Source of the DNA: a virus
Direction: 5' to 3' (one strand)
Virus record (IMG/VR): IMGVR_UViG_3300011113_000517
Span: 1-21,661 of that record
Length of the DNA stretch: 21,661 bases
Both the position numbers and the translations under genes were made by a program. Every line of letters begins with the position of its first letter. Position 1 is the stretch's first letter. Of this stretch, positions 6,808 to 15,058 are shown one piece after another. The notes below the pieces were generated by a model. It saw only the letters and a program-made list of their open reading frames with translations. It had not been told where the DNA came from and did no database searches.

Positions 6808-7170
6808 TCAGGTGAGCGTCAGGAGATACTTGGTTTGCTGAACCAGACCAAGCATCTCATCACGTATATTTAACAGTGCTGTTTGGTCTTCGTCCAATTC
6901 TTCTGGAATTTCTTTAATCAAAAATTCTTCTAAAGAATTAATTACTTGATCTATAGAAGTTCTAAATGGTCCATTTAATTGAAGTTCTGTAATTTGTTTA
7001 ATTTCTTCTCTGCCTGAAACTCCAATATAAGTTTCAACAAAAGTATCAATTAATCCATCAAGACCTTCATAAAGTTTACCCAATGCTTTGTGTGCAGAAT
7101 ATGATTTAGTACCCCAGTGATGGAGTCTAATTTCATTTTGAAAATTCATTAATTTGTTAATACATTTCAT
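6808..7170 (-). CDS. Unknown helical protein, 120 residues
   Basis: This 120-residue protein begins at ATG 7170, chosen because the late box TATAAATA ends just 7 bases upstream. Longer reading into the promoter is unlikely. It is all-helical by composition. Residues 8-45 (MNFQNEIRLHHWGTKSYSAHKALGKLYE) carry a HHW...H arrangement and acidic residues reminiscent of small ferritin-like phage proteins. The C-terminal helix is IRDEMLGLVQQTKYLLTLT. A metal-binding helical bundle is a guess. It precedes the 123-residue gene in the same direction, and both are probably late. Confidence 0.6.
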   Translation of the reverse strand: MKCINKLMNFQNEIRLHHWGTKSYSAHKALGKLYEGLDGLIDTFVETYIGVSGREEIKQITELQLNGPFRTSIDQVINSLEEFLIKEIPEELDEDQTALLNIRDEMLGLVQQTKYLLTLT

Positions 7171-7177
7171 GGTAAAA

Positions 7178-7185
7178 TATTTATA
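7178..7185 (-). promoter_or_regulatory. T4-type late promoter TATAAATA
   Basis: Exact TATAAATA on the minus strand. The TAA inside it is the stop codon of the Cys-rich gene upstream. Only 7 bases separate it from ATG 7170, so transcripts would have almost no leader. Confidence 0.75.
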
Positions 7186-7801
7186 TATCTTTCTTTGAGT
7201 CAAATAAATTTTTAACAGATTGAACAAAACCTTTTACAGAATTTATTGCATCCTTTACATTAAATCCGTTACCTTTATCTGGTCCAAATTTTTTAAGTGG
7301 ACAATATGCTTTTGGCATCCAAAGTTTATTTGACAATGCTGCTCTTGGATTTTTTGTTCCACAAGAACATGTTGTACACCAACCAATATCTTCTTTGTCT
7401 GGTGTTGGATTCATTCTTCTCGGGCAAGTCATGCAAATAGATTTTCTCTTTTTAAACACTCTATCTGATACTCTACCTTCAAAGAACTGTGATCCTTCTA
7501 CTGTTGAATACTCTACGGCTTTTGTTTTAAATGAAGGTGTTCCAATGGGTTCTGGATATTTTAATTCAACTGGTTTATTGTTATTTGTTATTTCTACTTT
7601 TACTTCTGGTACAGATTTTCTTTGCAAACAACTGTTACAGTCTTTTGGAGTGGGGTTGTTCACCACATTTAAACTACATGATGTGTTACATGTAATCTCA
7701 TCATGTGACCAATGTTCACAGTTAATTTTTTGTTTTGTTATAACAAAATTTGGACCATTTGGTTTACAATCGTATAAAGATTCTTGATATAAATTATTCA
7801 T
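7181..7801 (-). CDS. Cys-rich, probable zinc-binding protein
   Basis: This 206-residue protein has many cysteines in two groups. The N-terminal group has four Cys within residues about 28-60 (NCEHWSHDEITC, CSL, DCNSC). The C-terminal group (about 123-168) is CMTCPRR, then WCTTCSCG, then KAYCPLKK, which looks like a zinc ribbon-type site. The middle is a charged linker with VEYSTVEGSQFFEGRVSDRVFK. The tail is a helix (VKDAINSVKGFVQSVKNLF). It starts 2 bases after the stop of the 1008-residue Gly/Cys-rich protein and is probably made with it, so a role in assembling or folding that protein is possible but unproven. Its stop codon lies in a late promoter. Confidence 0.6.
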   Translation of the reverse strand: MNNLYQESLYDCKPNGPNFVITKQKINCEHWSHDEITCNTSCSLNVVNNPTPKDCNSCLQRKSVPEVKVEITNNNKPVELKYPEPIGTPSFKTKAVEYSTVEGSQFFEGRVSDRVFKKRKSICMTCPRRMNPTPDKEDIGWCTTCSCGTKNPRAALSNKLWMPKAYCPLKKFGPDKGNGFNVKDAINSVKGFVQSVKNLFDSKKDI

Positions 7802-7803
7802 AA

Positions 7804-10800
7804 TTATACAAATTTAACATTAGTAATTCTTGTCTGACACCTTACTGATGAAGATTCTACTGTCCAATATGCACCACCTGAACTGCATGGGTCTTCAATA
7901 ACATTATATTGGGTGCAAATACTTGCACCAAAATTTTGATTTGAATTTCCTATCAGTGATTCTGTTTCATTTCTACAGAAGGAATTAAGAACATTCATTG
8001 GTGCATAATTTGTTCCAATATCTCCATATGGACTTGCATCATAATTTGGAACAAATACGGATGGATATAATTGTGGTGCATCTCCATTTGGATGTTCGTA
8101 ATAATAATATGCTTTTGACCAATAATTTTTATATAAACTATAAGATATACTACTTTTATAATCTGTTGCGCATTCACATATGGGATGACAAAATGGTGGA
8201 TCGCTGCCACACAAACTAGCATTGTCTAAATTAGGTGCAAACCCGACTTTTGCACCAACAACCCATGAAGTACTAGAAGGAGTAAACCAAAATTCTGTTT
8301 CTTGGTAATCCATGTATTCTCTAGTTACAGTTCCATAAAATGAATCGCCTGGAAGTACAGTAAATCCACCAGAAACAGATGAATCTCTAACAACTCTATC
8401 TGATAACCATAAATCTGGTTCATTTACTGTAAATGATATTCCAGATTTTAAATTATTTGATAACGCTAAAATAATTTCACCTAAAGTAACATATCCCTTT
8501 CCTGCGATTGTTGGATCTGGAACTATTTCCAATTGTTTTTCACACAATATCCAACCAATACCAGCAGCACTTGATTGAAGACCAACAGCCGATAACGGAT
8601 CTGTTATTGATGGTTTATCATTTGGATGGCATCTTCGTATTCTTTGTGTGAATCCTAAAACTCTTCTATTGCATCGGTTTGGAGAATCTGAAACGTATTC
8701 TATAAATGCATTGCCACCAACAGTATATGGTGCGTAAAATAATCCAGTTTGGCAAGAAGTTGTATCCCACTTTACTGGTTCGTATAAACCATCGGGTCTA
8801 ACGTTTACAGTATAATTAAATGGTCTGGAAGATTCCACGCAACCAAAACATCTACAACTTTCTGTACCAAAAGGATCAAGCACACAATCACAACATGGAG
8901 GATTTGTAGCAATTGCACATAATTCTGCTTCTGTACAATCAAACACATCAGTACATTCTCCTTTCCATCTAAATCCTGGATGTTTTTGTTTTTTGTCACA
9001 CACAGAGGATTCTACTGAAATTGACCATCTTAATGGCGTTTCTCTCCACGCTCTTCCTTGTAATTTTACATAACATTGTCCATCGGGATCATCTCTATTA
9101 TAATCATCACAATTTCCTTGACCTGTAGAACATAATTCAGATACTTCTGGAGGAACTTGATTATCCTCAGTTAAAGTATATTGAACTGGCAAACACCCTT
9201 GTTCATAATCTGTAGAAAATGGTGATGTTTGTGATAATGTTTCTGGAGTAGTTTTAAAGTCATACCAAAAATTTTTATTTTTTGTTGATTCCCAAACATA
9301 ACCCTCAGACACAGACCAAAATATATCGGGCTTATCTTCAATGCCTTCGCAACAATATTTTGGTTTTACAACATCATAATTGCACCCCGGTTGCTGGCAT
9401 GAATTACAAGTTAAACAATCTCCACCAATTATTTGGCATATTGGTCTTGAAATAATTGCCTCACAGCAACTATTCATTCTGTATGCATTTCCTGCAAGAG
9501 GTATGGGATTTCCCTCTTGGTCTTCAGTGGGCTCACCACTGTATGCTAAATTTGTGAGTTCGCCATCAACAATTCTTAAATTATCACAATAAACGCCCTG
9601 ACATATACCATAGTAAATATAAGTCTCTCCATCCAAATCAAATCTTATAAATGGATATGTTGGATCAATATTATTGTCTTGTTTAAATGTTTCAATTGTT
9701 TGATATTGTGTATCTGTCAAACAGATGTACATCATATCTGGTATCTCTTTAGATAGTTCATTACAAGGACAATACTTACTTAACCATACTGCGGTTATTA
9801 CACCGGGTACTCCTATTTTTTGTGGATTGTAGTCCACTCCAAAACCAAGGCTATTTTTACCTTCATCTTGAAATACATTTACTCCACCACCCATACCAGA
9901 ATGATATATTGGAGTATTGGAATCTTCTAATTTATAATAAGCAATAAATGGATTGCATACATCTCCTGGACCTATATCTGTTCCATCTCTATTAAAAATA
10001 GAATCAGTTAAAGCATTTCCTGTTATTTCTGATTGTTTATCATCTGGCCAAAAGCTTGATCCTCCACCACCGCCGGATTGTTCTTCACCACCACCTCCAC
10101 CGTAATTTCCACCTCCGCCTCCTCCAGAACTTTCCCAGCCTTCACCACCTTCTATTTTTTTTCCATCTTTTGCCCTTGGTCCACCGGCTTTACCACCAGA
10201 TGTTTGTGATCCGGCACCACCTGGCATAGAACCAGATCCCGTAAAACCATTTGTTATACCACCATGGCCCCCAGCACCAAATGCTGCACCAGCACCACCT
10301 GCACCAGTTATTATTTCCCCTTCTTCATTTCCTTGAGCAGATATATTATATCCAAGAATAGAAGCGCCACCGCCATCATACGATCTTCCACCAGTACCTG
10401 GAGAACCTTCTAAAGATAGATCAGCAAGCAATCTGGATTGAGTTAATGCCGCATTTCCACCTTTAGGACTTCCAGAATTGTAATTATGTTGTGATCCACC
10501 ACCACCACCTCTACTTAAAATAATTACATCTCTGGTTGAATCAAATTTTTGTATTGTTACATAGTTTGTTTCGGCACCTTGTTGTACTCTTTCAGGATAC
10601 TGAGGTCCTCTTACTGTAAAATACTCTATTCCAAAATCAATAAATGATGTAACACCAAATAATTTTTGGTATCCCCCTGTTATGCCTTGAAAACCATCTG
10701 GACCGCCAAGTCCCATTTTACCTGGTGCAGTACTACCAGTTAACCAGTATAAACTATGTGTATCATAGTATCTACAAGCTACGGCAATATGGCGACCAGA

Positions 10801-10830
10801 TGCATTACAACAACATGCTTTTTTAGGCAT
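7804..10830 (-). CDS. Large Gly- and Cys-rich putative adhesin / virion protein
   Basis: This 1008-residue protein is the largest gene here. Residues 1-107 include a CCC cluster at the N-terminus and a beta-rich part. Residues about 108-262 are extremely Gly-rich, with runs of five or six Gly separated by short polar motifs, like the polyglycine receptor-binding domains of T4-like adhesins. The remaining about 740 residues are aromatic, Ser/Thr/Pro-rich and hold many cysteine groups (CPCNEL, CLTCNSCQQPGC, CCDCVLDPFGTESCRCFGC, CHPICEC). No signal peptide or membrane segment is visible. GAGGA and a TCTAAATA late box precede the ATG. I read it as a late virion surface protein, probably host-binding. 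Confidence 0.6.
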   Translation of the reverse strand: MPKKACCCNASGRHIAVACRYYDTHSLYWLTGSTAPGKMGLGGPDGFQGITGGYQKLFGVTSFIDFGIEYFTVRGPQYPERVQQGAETNYVTIQKFDSTRDVIILSRGGGGGSQHNYNSGSPKGGNAALTQSRLLADLSLEGSPGTGGRSYDGGGASILGYNISAQGNEEGEIITGAGGAGAAFGAGGHGGITNGFTGSGSMPGGAGSQTSGGKAGGPRAKDGKKIEGGEGWESSGGGGGGNYGGGGGEEQSGGGGGSSFWPDDKQSEITGNALTDSIFNRDGTDIGPGDVCNPFIAYYKLEDSNTPIYHSGMGGGVNVFQDEGKNSLGFGVDYNPQKIGVPGVITAVWLSKYCPCNELSKEIPDMMYICLTDTQYQTIETFKQDNNIDPTYPFIRFDLDGETYIYYGICQGVYCDNLRIVDGELTNLAYSGEPTEDQEGNPIPLAGNAYRMNSCCEAIISRPICQIIGGDCLTCNSCQQPGCNYDVVKPKYCCEGIEDKPDIFWSVSEGYVWESTKNKNFWYDFKTTPETLSQTSPFSTDYEQGCLPVQYTLTEDNQVPPEVSELCSTGQGNCDDYNRDDPDGQCYVKLQGRAWRETPLRWSISVESSVCDKKQKHPGFRWKGECTDVFDCTEAELCAIATNPPCCDCVLDPFGTESCRCFGCVESSRPFNYTVNVRPDGLYEPVKWDTTSCQTGLFYAPYTVGGNAFIEYVSDSPNRCNRRVLGFTQRIRRCHPNDKPSITDPLSAVGLQSSAAGIGWILCEKQLEIVPDPTIAGKGYVTLGEIILALSNNLKSGISFTVNEPDLWLSDRVVRDSSVSGGFTVLPGDSFYGTVTREYMDYQETEFWFTPSSTSWVVGAKVGFAPNLDNASLCGSDPPFCHPICECATDYKSSISYSLYKNYWSKAYYYYEHPNGDAPQLYPSVFVPNYDASPYGDIGTNYAPMNVLNSFCRNETESLIGNSNQNFGASICTQYNVIEDPCSSGGAYWTVESSSVRCQTRITNVKFV

Positions 10831-10847
10831 ACACAGTCCTCGTTATG

Positions 10848-10855
10848 TATTTAGA
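10848..10855 (-). promoter_or_regulatory. Probable late promoter TCTAAATA
   Basis: Minus-strand TCTAAATA whose TAA is the stop codon of the deaminase gene. It lies 17 bases before ATG 10830, with GAGGAC between as ribosome binding site. Confidence 0.6.
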
Positions 10856-11225
10856 GGCAAGTTATACCATTGTCTGTGGTGTAATAAATCTTATGAAAAA
10901 CTTCAGAGCACCATTTGGAGCAAACAGGGCAGGGTTTAGAATTTCTAAAATGCCCAAATCTGTTGAATCTAAAATTTATCAGAACCAACTTTTCACCACG
11001 AAGACTTTTGGGAACTTTACGGAATGCATCCAGTTCAGAATGCATGTCAGCAGTTCTATAACCCAAACGCAAAGTACTGGGGTGAGTCTTAAAAATATTT
11101 TGACCCACAGCAATGACCTTGCGCTTGTACAGAACCAACGAGATGTGCTTCTTCTGTCTCTCCATAGCCATAGAAAGAGGCTTGGCGATAGGAAGGTAAA
11201 TTTTGTTAATCGTGTCTATGTCCAA
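10851..11225 (-). CDS. Zinc-dependent cytidine/deoxycytidylate deaminase-like protein
   Basis: This is a 124-residue protein of the cytidine deaminase superfamily. His62-Ser-Glu64 in ADMHSELDAF is the H[AS]E motif (zinc ligand and proton shuttle), and Pro98-Cys99-x-x-Cys102 in KPCPVCSKWC gives the other two zinc ligands. The substrate could be dCMP, CMP or a nucleoside; the motifs do not separate these. The only start that keeps the N-terminal helix is a TTG at 11225, next to the stop of the preceding gene; ATG at residue 19 would be the alternative. It lies close to GMP reductase and adenylosuccinate synthetase, so several nucleotide enzymes are grouped in this part of the genome. Its stop codon is part of a late promoter. 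Confidence 0.7.
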   Translation of the reverse strand: MDIDTINKIYLPIAKPLSMAMERQKKHISLVLYKRKVIAVGQNIFKTHPSTLRLGYRTADMHSELDAFRKVPKSLRGEKLVLINFRFNRFGHFRNSKPCPVCSKWCSEVFHKIYYTTDNGITCL

Positions 11226-11226
11226 T

Positions 11227-11538
11227 TTAATCCATCGTCAACTTCAACTTCGAAGCCGGTTCCACCGACTTAGAAGGAGTGACAAGTCCATTATTCAGAT
11301 TAGAATCATACTGAGCCTTCAACTCTTCAAGAGGCTCAACGGTGAACGCCACAAAAGTTTTTGGAATCTGAATACCATTTGAAGTTTTGGCATACATCAT
11401 CCAAGGCATCATTCCGATAGCACCTTTTTGCATTGGAATGAGAACTGCTGGATCTTTTAGAGTCCAGTGTGTATTGGTCTCTTCAAATCTTGCTAAAATT
11501 TCTTCACCTGAATTTAGTCTAAATATCTTTACGTTCAT
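11227..11538 (-). CDS. Small conserved phage protein, possible Sm-like fold
   Basis: This is a 103-residue protein. The N-terminal half (VKIFRLNSGEEILARFEE, WTLKDPAVLIP, PWMMYA, IQIPKTFVAF) reads as five strands in the order expected for a small Sm-like barrel. The C-terminal 35 residues are a polar tail starting with VEPLEELKAQYDS. Phage proteins of this layout occur in T4-like genomes, but I cannot name the family with certainty. RNA binding would follow only if the Sm-like reading is right. AAGGAAA precedes ATG 11538 and a consensus promoter lies 22-49 bases upstream. The deaminase start follows directly, so the two probably form an early operon. Confidence 0.5.
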   Translation of the reverse strand: MNVKIFRLNSGEEILARFEETNTHWTLKDPAVLIPMQKGAIGMMPWMMYAKTSNGIQIPKTFVAFTVEPLEELKAQYDSNLNNGLVTPSKSVEPASKLKLTMD

Positions 11539-11559
11539 ATGTTTCCTTTATATGGTTGT

Positions 11560-11587
11560 ATTATAGCACTGATAATAGAAATGGCAA
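11560..11587 (-). promoter_or_regulatory. Sigma70-type promoter for the small conserved gene
   Basis: TTGCCA (11587-11582), 16-bp spacer, TATAAT (11565-11560) on the minus strand. It lies in the divergent gap and overlaps the possible start of the lysozyme gene. Confidence 0.65.
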
Positions 11588-11595
11588 ATAACAAT

Positions 11596-12531
11596 ATGAA
11601 AAGATTTAAACAATTTTTGTTGGAATCTCCAGCACCTCCAAATGTTCAAAGAGTTAAAGATTATATTTGGAAAGAAGAAACACAAGGAAATGAAAATAAA
11701 ATTCGTAAAGTGTATTATCCACAAGAAAATGATCCGACAATAGCTGGAGGACACAGCTTCAAAGATTTAGAACATTCACGAAGAGTATTTGCTGAAGTAT
11801 TTCCAGAAAAAATGAAAGAAAATCCAAATTGGGTTGATCAACTTGCCCAAGGCACTGCTAACATGGAAGATGATGAAATGAAAAAATTATTTGATCATGA
11901 TGTAGAAATAAGATTAAAAAATTTGCCAAAGTTGATAAAAAACTTAAATGACATGAGTCCTGAAATGCAAGAAGTTTTGGCTTCATCTTATTATAGAGGT
12001 TCTTTGGGTGGATCACCCGAAACTGTTAGATTACTAAATGCAGGAAAATATAAAGAGGCTGCTGATGAATATGTTAGAAATGCAGAATATGAAGCATCAA
12101 GAACACAGACACCTCATCCAAAAACTAAAATAGTTCCTGGAAAAGGCGTTTATCAAAGAATGGATAGAGAACGTGAAGTTATGTTGGGTGAATTGGAAAG
12201 ACAATCAAAAATGATGCAAGCATTAAATCAAAATATTACAAAACCATCAGCAAATACTGGTATGGTTATTGGTGGAGATGCAAGATCTCTTTCTATGAGT
12301 GGAGAATTATCTTATCCTGCTGGAAAATCCATATATCATTTTGAAAAACCAGTATCAGAAAAACCTAAAGAGCAAAAAGAAAATAATATAGAATATACTG
12401 TAAAACCGGGTGATAATTTAACAAAAATTGCACAAGCAAATAATAAAAATTTACAAGATATTATTAAATTAAATAATATTTTAGACCCCAATAAAATATC
12501 TGTTGGTCAAAAAATTAAATTACCAAAATAA
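11596..12531 (+). CDS. GH24-type lysozyme with C-terminal LysM
   Basis: This protein of 311 residues begins MKRFKQFLLES. ATG 11581, five codons earlier, is the alternative start; neither has a clear SD. Residues about 17-170 fit the T4 lysozyme/GH24 fold: a catalytic Glu in DYIWKEET (Glu27 or 28), PTIAGGHSF matching the TIGYGHT element, and a late segment (ASSYYRGSLGG...RLLNAGKYKEAADEYVR) matching the GH24 helices. A Gln/Ser-rich linker follows. The last 48 residues (YTVKPGDNLTKIAQANN...ISVGQKIKLP) are a clear LysM cell-wall domain. There is no signal peptide. The short leader ending in LLES resembles T4 capsid-targeting peptides, so it may be virion-packed; a holin-dependent endolysin is the other reading. 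Confidence 0.75.
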   Translation: MKRFKQFLLESPAPPNVQRVKDYIWKEETQGNENKIRKVYYPQENDPTIAGGHSFKDLEHSRRVFAEVFPEKMKENPNWVDQLAQGTANMEDDEMKKLFDHDVEIRLKNLPKLIKNLNDMSPEMQEVLASSYYRGSLGGSPETVRLLNAGKYKEAADEYVRNAEYEASRTQTPHPKTKIVPGKGVYQRMDREREVMLGELERQSKMMQALNQNITKPSANTGMVIGGDARSLSMSGELSYPAGKSIYHFEKPVSEKPKEQKENNIEYTVKPGDNLTKIAQANNKNLQDIIKLNNILDPNKISVGQKIKLPK

Positions 12532-12532
12532 A

Positions 12533-13090
12533 TTAAAACGGAATAGTTTCTTTAATATTATCAATGCAACGCTCCACATACCATTGTGGAGCGTTGTTTA
12601 GTTTCCACTTTGCAATATCAACTTTAGCAGTAATATAGTACTTGCGATAGGCAACAACAGGATCTGTGTTTTTGCAGTCGTCTGGCATTGCCTGTGCAAA
12701 CGGAGTAAGTTTAATTTTAGGAATATTCTTTGGCGGTTCGTATAGAGCACCCAAAAGAAGGGCCTCAAGCTTATGGACTTTACCATAGCGACGAGTGTAT
12801 TCCTTGCACATGGCATATGCGTGCTTCCAAAGCCAAAGATAATTCTCTCGGCTTTCTCTTACCCAAATAGTGCAAGGATGATTGATCATAGTTGCCTTGA
12901 GTAGATCAGGCTTCTTTGATTCATAAGTTTTGTAAGTGCGCTTGCCAGTAACTGTAGTCTGCTGCCCATCCAAAACATGGTGGGCGGTAGACAGCAGTTG
13001 ACAAGATTCAAGAATCATTTTGATGCAGTGTTTATCACACAGCATGTTTGCGGCAGTAACTGGATCGTTATCAACGACAAAAATGTTCAT
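12533..13090 (-). CDS. Conserved phage protein of unknown function, downstream of GMP reductase
   Basis: This is a 185-residue protein. Its start overlaps the GMP reductase stop (ATGA), so the two are translationally coupled. The pattern NDPVTAANMLCDKHCIKMILESCQLL at the N-terminus, the HPCTIWVRESRENYLWLW segment (residues about 71-88) and the TPFAQAMPDDCKNTDPVVAYRKYYI segment (about 128-152) form a set I have met in several phage proteins, but I cannot give it a proven activity. The many His, Cys, Asp and Arg in these blocks suggest an enzyme. Coupling to guaC hints at nucleotide or DNA base metabolism; this is inference. A terminator for the opposite strand lies in its last codons. Confidence 0.65.
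   Translation of the reverse strand: MNIFVVDNDPVTAANMLCDKHCIKMILESCQLLSTAHHVLDGQQTTVTGKRTYKTYESKKPDLLKATMINHPCTIWVRESRENYLWLWKHAYAMCKEYTRRYGKVHKLEALLLGALYEPPKNIPKIKLTPFAQAMPDDCKNTDPVVAYRKYYITAKVDIAKWKLNNAPQWYVERCIDNIKETIPF
12567..12596 (+). terminator. Terminator hairpin inside the convergent gene's 3' end
   Basis: CAACGCTCCACA, loop TACCAT, TGTGGAGCGTTG followed by TTTAG: a perfect 12-bp stem that begins 36 bases after the lysozyme stop. It lies within the coding end of the opposite 185-residue gene (codons around residue 170). Confidence 0.65.
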
Positions 13091-14124
13091 ATTTCGTTCT
13101 GTTCAAATACTGTGTTAAGTTGGTGATTTACTCTGACTAGTTTACCATGAGTATACAACTCTGTCAAGTTAAAAGCACCAACATATGAACACGCTGAACG
13201 AATCCCACCAAGAACTTCTTGAACGGTATGATGGATAGATCCTCTGTAAGGTACTTCCACAGTTCTTCCCTCGGAAGCACGGTAATCCTTAAGACCCCCG
13301 TTGTATCTCTCGTTGGCAGTCTTGCTGGACATTCCATAATGAAGCATCGTGAGTGATGAGTTACTATTGGAGTGACGAATTTCTCCTCCACACTCGTCAT
13401 GTCCTGCAAATGCGCCTCCAGCCATGATGAATGCTGCACCAGCAACAAAAGACTTTGCAAAATCACCAGGGTATACAACTCCGCCATCAGCGACTACCCC
13501 GACTCCTAGTTCTGCCCCAGCCTGTGAGCATTCTGCTACTGCTGACAGTTGAGGGTAGCCCACTCCGGCCACTCTCCGTGTCAAGCACATTGACCCTGAC
13601 CCGATTCCAACCTTTATTAGGTCTGATCCAGCCTTGGCCAACAGTTCCATCCCCTCCGGTGTTACTACGTTGCCCGCTATCAGAATTGATGTTTTCCATT
13701 TGTTCCTCACTTTATTTACAAAATCAGCAAACTTTTCCATATAACCATTTGCAACATCCAAACAAATAAAAGTTGGATCTTTAATTTCTGCTGTATCAAC
13801 ATACAGCATACTCTCTTTATCCATACCAAGAGTCAGTGTAACATACGATTCAATCTCCGGCATTTCTCTCACAAGAGTTTCGTAATAGTTTCCACCCTTG
13901 CGCAAGCACGTAACCATCTTATGTTGATACAATGCTTTTGCCATAGCATGGGTTCCAATCGTTGACATGTTAGATGCCATGATTGGAACACCTTTCCATG
14001 TTCTACCACAATTAAAAATAGTTTCAACCGTAAGATCCACATCCTTACGAGAAGAAACTCTTGAGCTTTGCGGAACAATAAGAACGTCGGAATAATCCAA
14101 TTTTATATCTTCATGTAAAAACAT
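13087..14124 (-). CDS. guaC: GMP reductase
   Basis: This 345-residue protein matches E. coli GuaC (347) along its whole length. GMP reductase turns GMP into IMP and ammonia with NADPH, in the cytoplasm. Seen: DLKL-type N-terminus (EDIKLDYSDVLIVPQ), nucleotide loop KVGIGSGSMCLTR with catalytic Cys180, DGG at 213-215, the AGGAFAGH and YGMSS elements, YRASEGRTV with Glu285 in the position of the catalytic Glu, and GGIRSACSYVGA near the end, which is typical of GMPR rather than IMP dehydrogenase. There is no CBS domain. The promoter -10 box ends only 9 bases before the ATG. All key residues are present, so it should be active. Confidence 0.92.
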   Translation of the reverse strand: MFLHEDIKLDYSDVLIVPQSSRVSSRKDVDLTVETIFNCGRTWKGVPIMASNMSTIGTHAMAKALYQHKMVTCLRKGGNYYETLVREMPEIESYVTLTLGMDKESMLYVDTAEIKDPTFICLDVANGYMEKFADFVNKVRNKWKTSILIAGNVVTPEGMELLAKAGSDLIKVGIGSGSMCLTRRVAGVGYPQLSAVAECSQAGAELGVGVVADGGVVYPGDFAKSFVAGAAFIMAGGAFAGHDECGGEIRHSNSNSSLTMLHYGMSSKTANERYNGGLKDYRASEGRTVEVPYRGSIHHTVQEVLGGIRSACSYVGAFNLTELYTHGKLVRVNHQLNTVFEQNEI

Positions 14125-14133
14125 AAGCCACCT

Positions 14134-14161
14134 ATTATGACACAGATTAATTATATGTCAA
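14134..14161 (-). promoter_or_regulatory. Sigma70-type promoter for guaC, nearly leaderless
   Basis: TTGACA (14161-14156), 16-bp spacer, CATAAT (14139-14134) on the minus strand. Only 9 bases separate it from ATG 14124, so the expected transcript starts within about 3 bases of the ATG and would not contain the AGGTGG seen there. Confidence 0.65.
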
Positions 14162-14331
14162 TTTTTATTTTCTATTCTCTTGATAGCATCTTTAAGACTC
14201 AACATACATTGTGCAAGTTCTTTAGATGTTATCTGCTCACGTAAATAAGCCTCGTACTTATTAATGATAATTTTTGACTCACGAAAGAGTACGGCATACA
14301 TATGGTCAAGGTTTTTTTGTTCCTCTGACAT
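14158..14331 (-). CDS. Small helical protein, 57 residues
   Basis: This short gene encodes MSEEQKNLDHMYAVLFRESK and continues to 57 residues. It is a charged helical protein, with a helix around ESKIIINKYEAYLREQI and another around LAQCMLSLKDAIKRIEN; two-helix or coiled-coil folding is likely. I do not recognise it. It is supported by full use of the gap between neighbours: AATAAATA ends 6 bases before its ATG, and its stop TGA is part of the guaC -35 box. No SD is visible, so translation would be from a nearly leaderless late transcript or by read-through from the upstream gene. Confidence 0.6.
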   Translation of the reverse strand: MSEEQKNLDHMYAVLFRESKIIINKYEAYLREQITSKELAQCMLSLKDAIKRIENKN

Positions 14332-14337
14332 CAATAC

Positions 14338-14345
14338 TATTTATT
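14338..14345 (-). promoter_or_regulatory. Late promoter variant AATAAATA
   Basis: Minus-strand AATAAATA whose TAA is the stop codon of the 208-residue gene. It ends 6 bases before ATG 14331. Confidence 0.5.
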
Positions 14346-14967
14346 CTAGATCCATTGTTTCGTCTCTTACGAATTTTATTAATCTGGACATATAAAAGGA
14401 ATTCCATGTTTTTTTATGAATGTCCCAGAGCACAACCCTATCCCCTTTTAATGGAGAAAAAAAGTTTTGTCTATTTTCGTATTGTGATTCTGGAATAAAA
14501 TTTGCATTTAATGTTCCAACACTTTTTCCGCTGCTTCCATTAATTTTTAAGTAAAAAAATGAGCAGACACCCGTTAAGAGTTCTACAATAGTTTCACTGG
14601 AAGATATGTGGGTTGATGTGTATATTGTATTATTATCGCTTATTATACTAACGTCAACAACATAGTCGTACATTGGATCATATTCTACATTATTAAATTT
14701 TAAATCTTTTTCTTTTGTAAATGCATCATAAGATCCATATATTTTTTCAATGTATGATTTAAATTCTTTATCTTCAGATTCTAAAGATTCGTAGACATTT
14801 TTTTGTTTATCAGATCCATAATATGGTTCTGCTTGTCCCATATAAGAAATACTGGATAAGTTTCCTGACATAAACTGAGATTCTAACTTTTGTGCAACGT
14901 TTGGCACAGATTGTTGATTGTTCTGTGCATTTACGACATTTTCTGAATTGTTAGTTTCTTCAGCCAT
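14341..14967 (-). CDS. Unknown protein, 208 residues
   Basis: This 208-residue protein has an Asn/Gln-rich, low-complexity first 35 residues (NNSENVVNAQNNQQSVPNV), then a folded part from about residue 45. The segment DYVVDVSIISDNNTIYTSTHIS and the C-terminal part (KGDRVVLWDIHKKTWNSFYMSRLIKFVRDE) look like strands of a small barrel, possibly SH3-like. I do not recognise the family. The start at 14967 has no good SD. A TATAAAATA sequence, the late box with one extra A, lies about 20 bases upstream. The flexible N-terminus is common in phage structural or scaffold-associated proteins, but nothing specific supports that here. Confidence 0.55.
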   Translation of the reverse strand: MAEETNNSENVVNAQNNQQSVPNVAQKLESQFMSGNLSSISYMGQAEPYYGSDKQKNVYESLESEDKEFKSYIEKIYGSYDAFTKEKDLKFNNVEYDPMYDYVVDVSIISDNNTIYTSTHISSSETIVELLTGVCSFFYLKINGSSGKSVGTLNANFIPESQYENRQNFFSPLKGDRVVLWDIHKKTWNSFYMSRLIKFVRDETMDLE

Positions 14968-15058
14968 TTTTATTTCTTGACATGTTTATTTTATATGGTA
15001 CACTCCGATAAAACTCTAAAGAACCTATAATACTACTTTATAGTAACCTATATAAAGA

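Noticed and set aside
7395-7787. Open frame of 130 codons on the plus strand inside the Cys-rich gene
   Set aside because: It is antisense to a gene with clear cysteine patterning and has no start signals; the hydrophobic product is a shadow.
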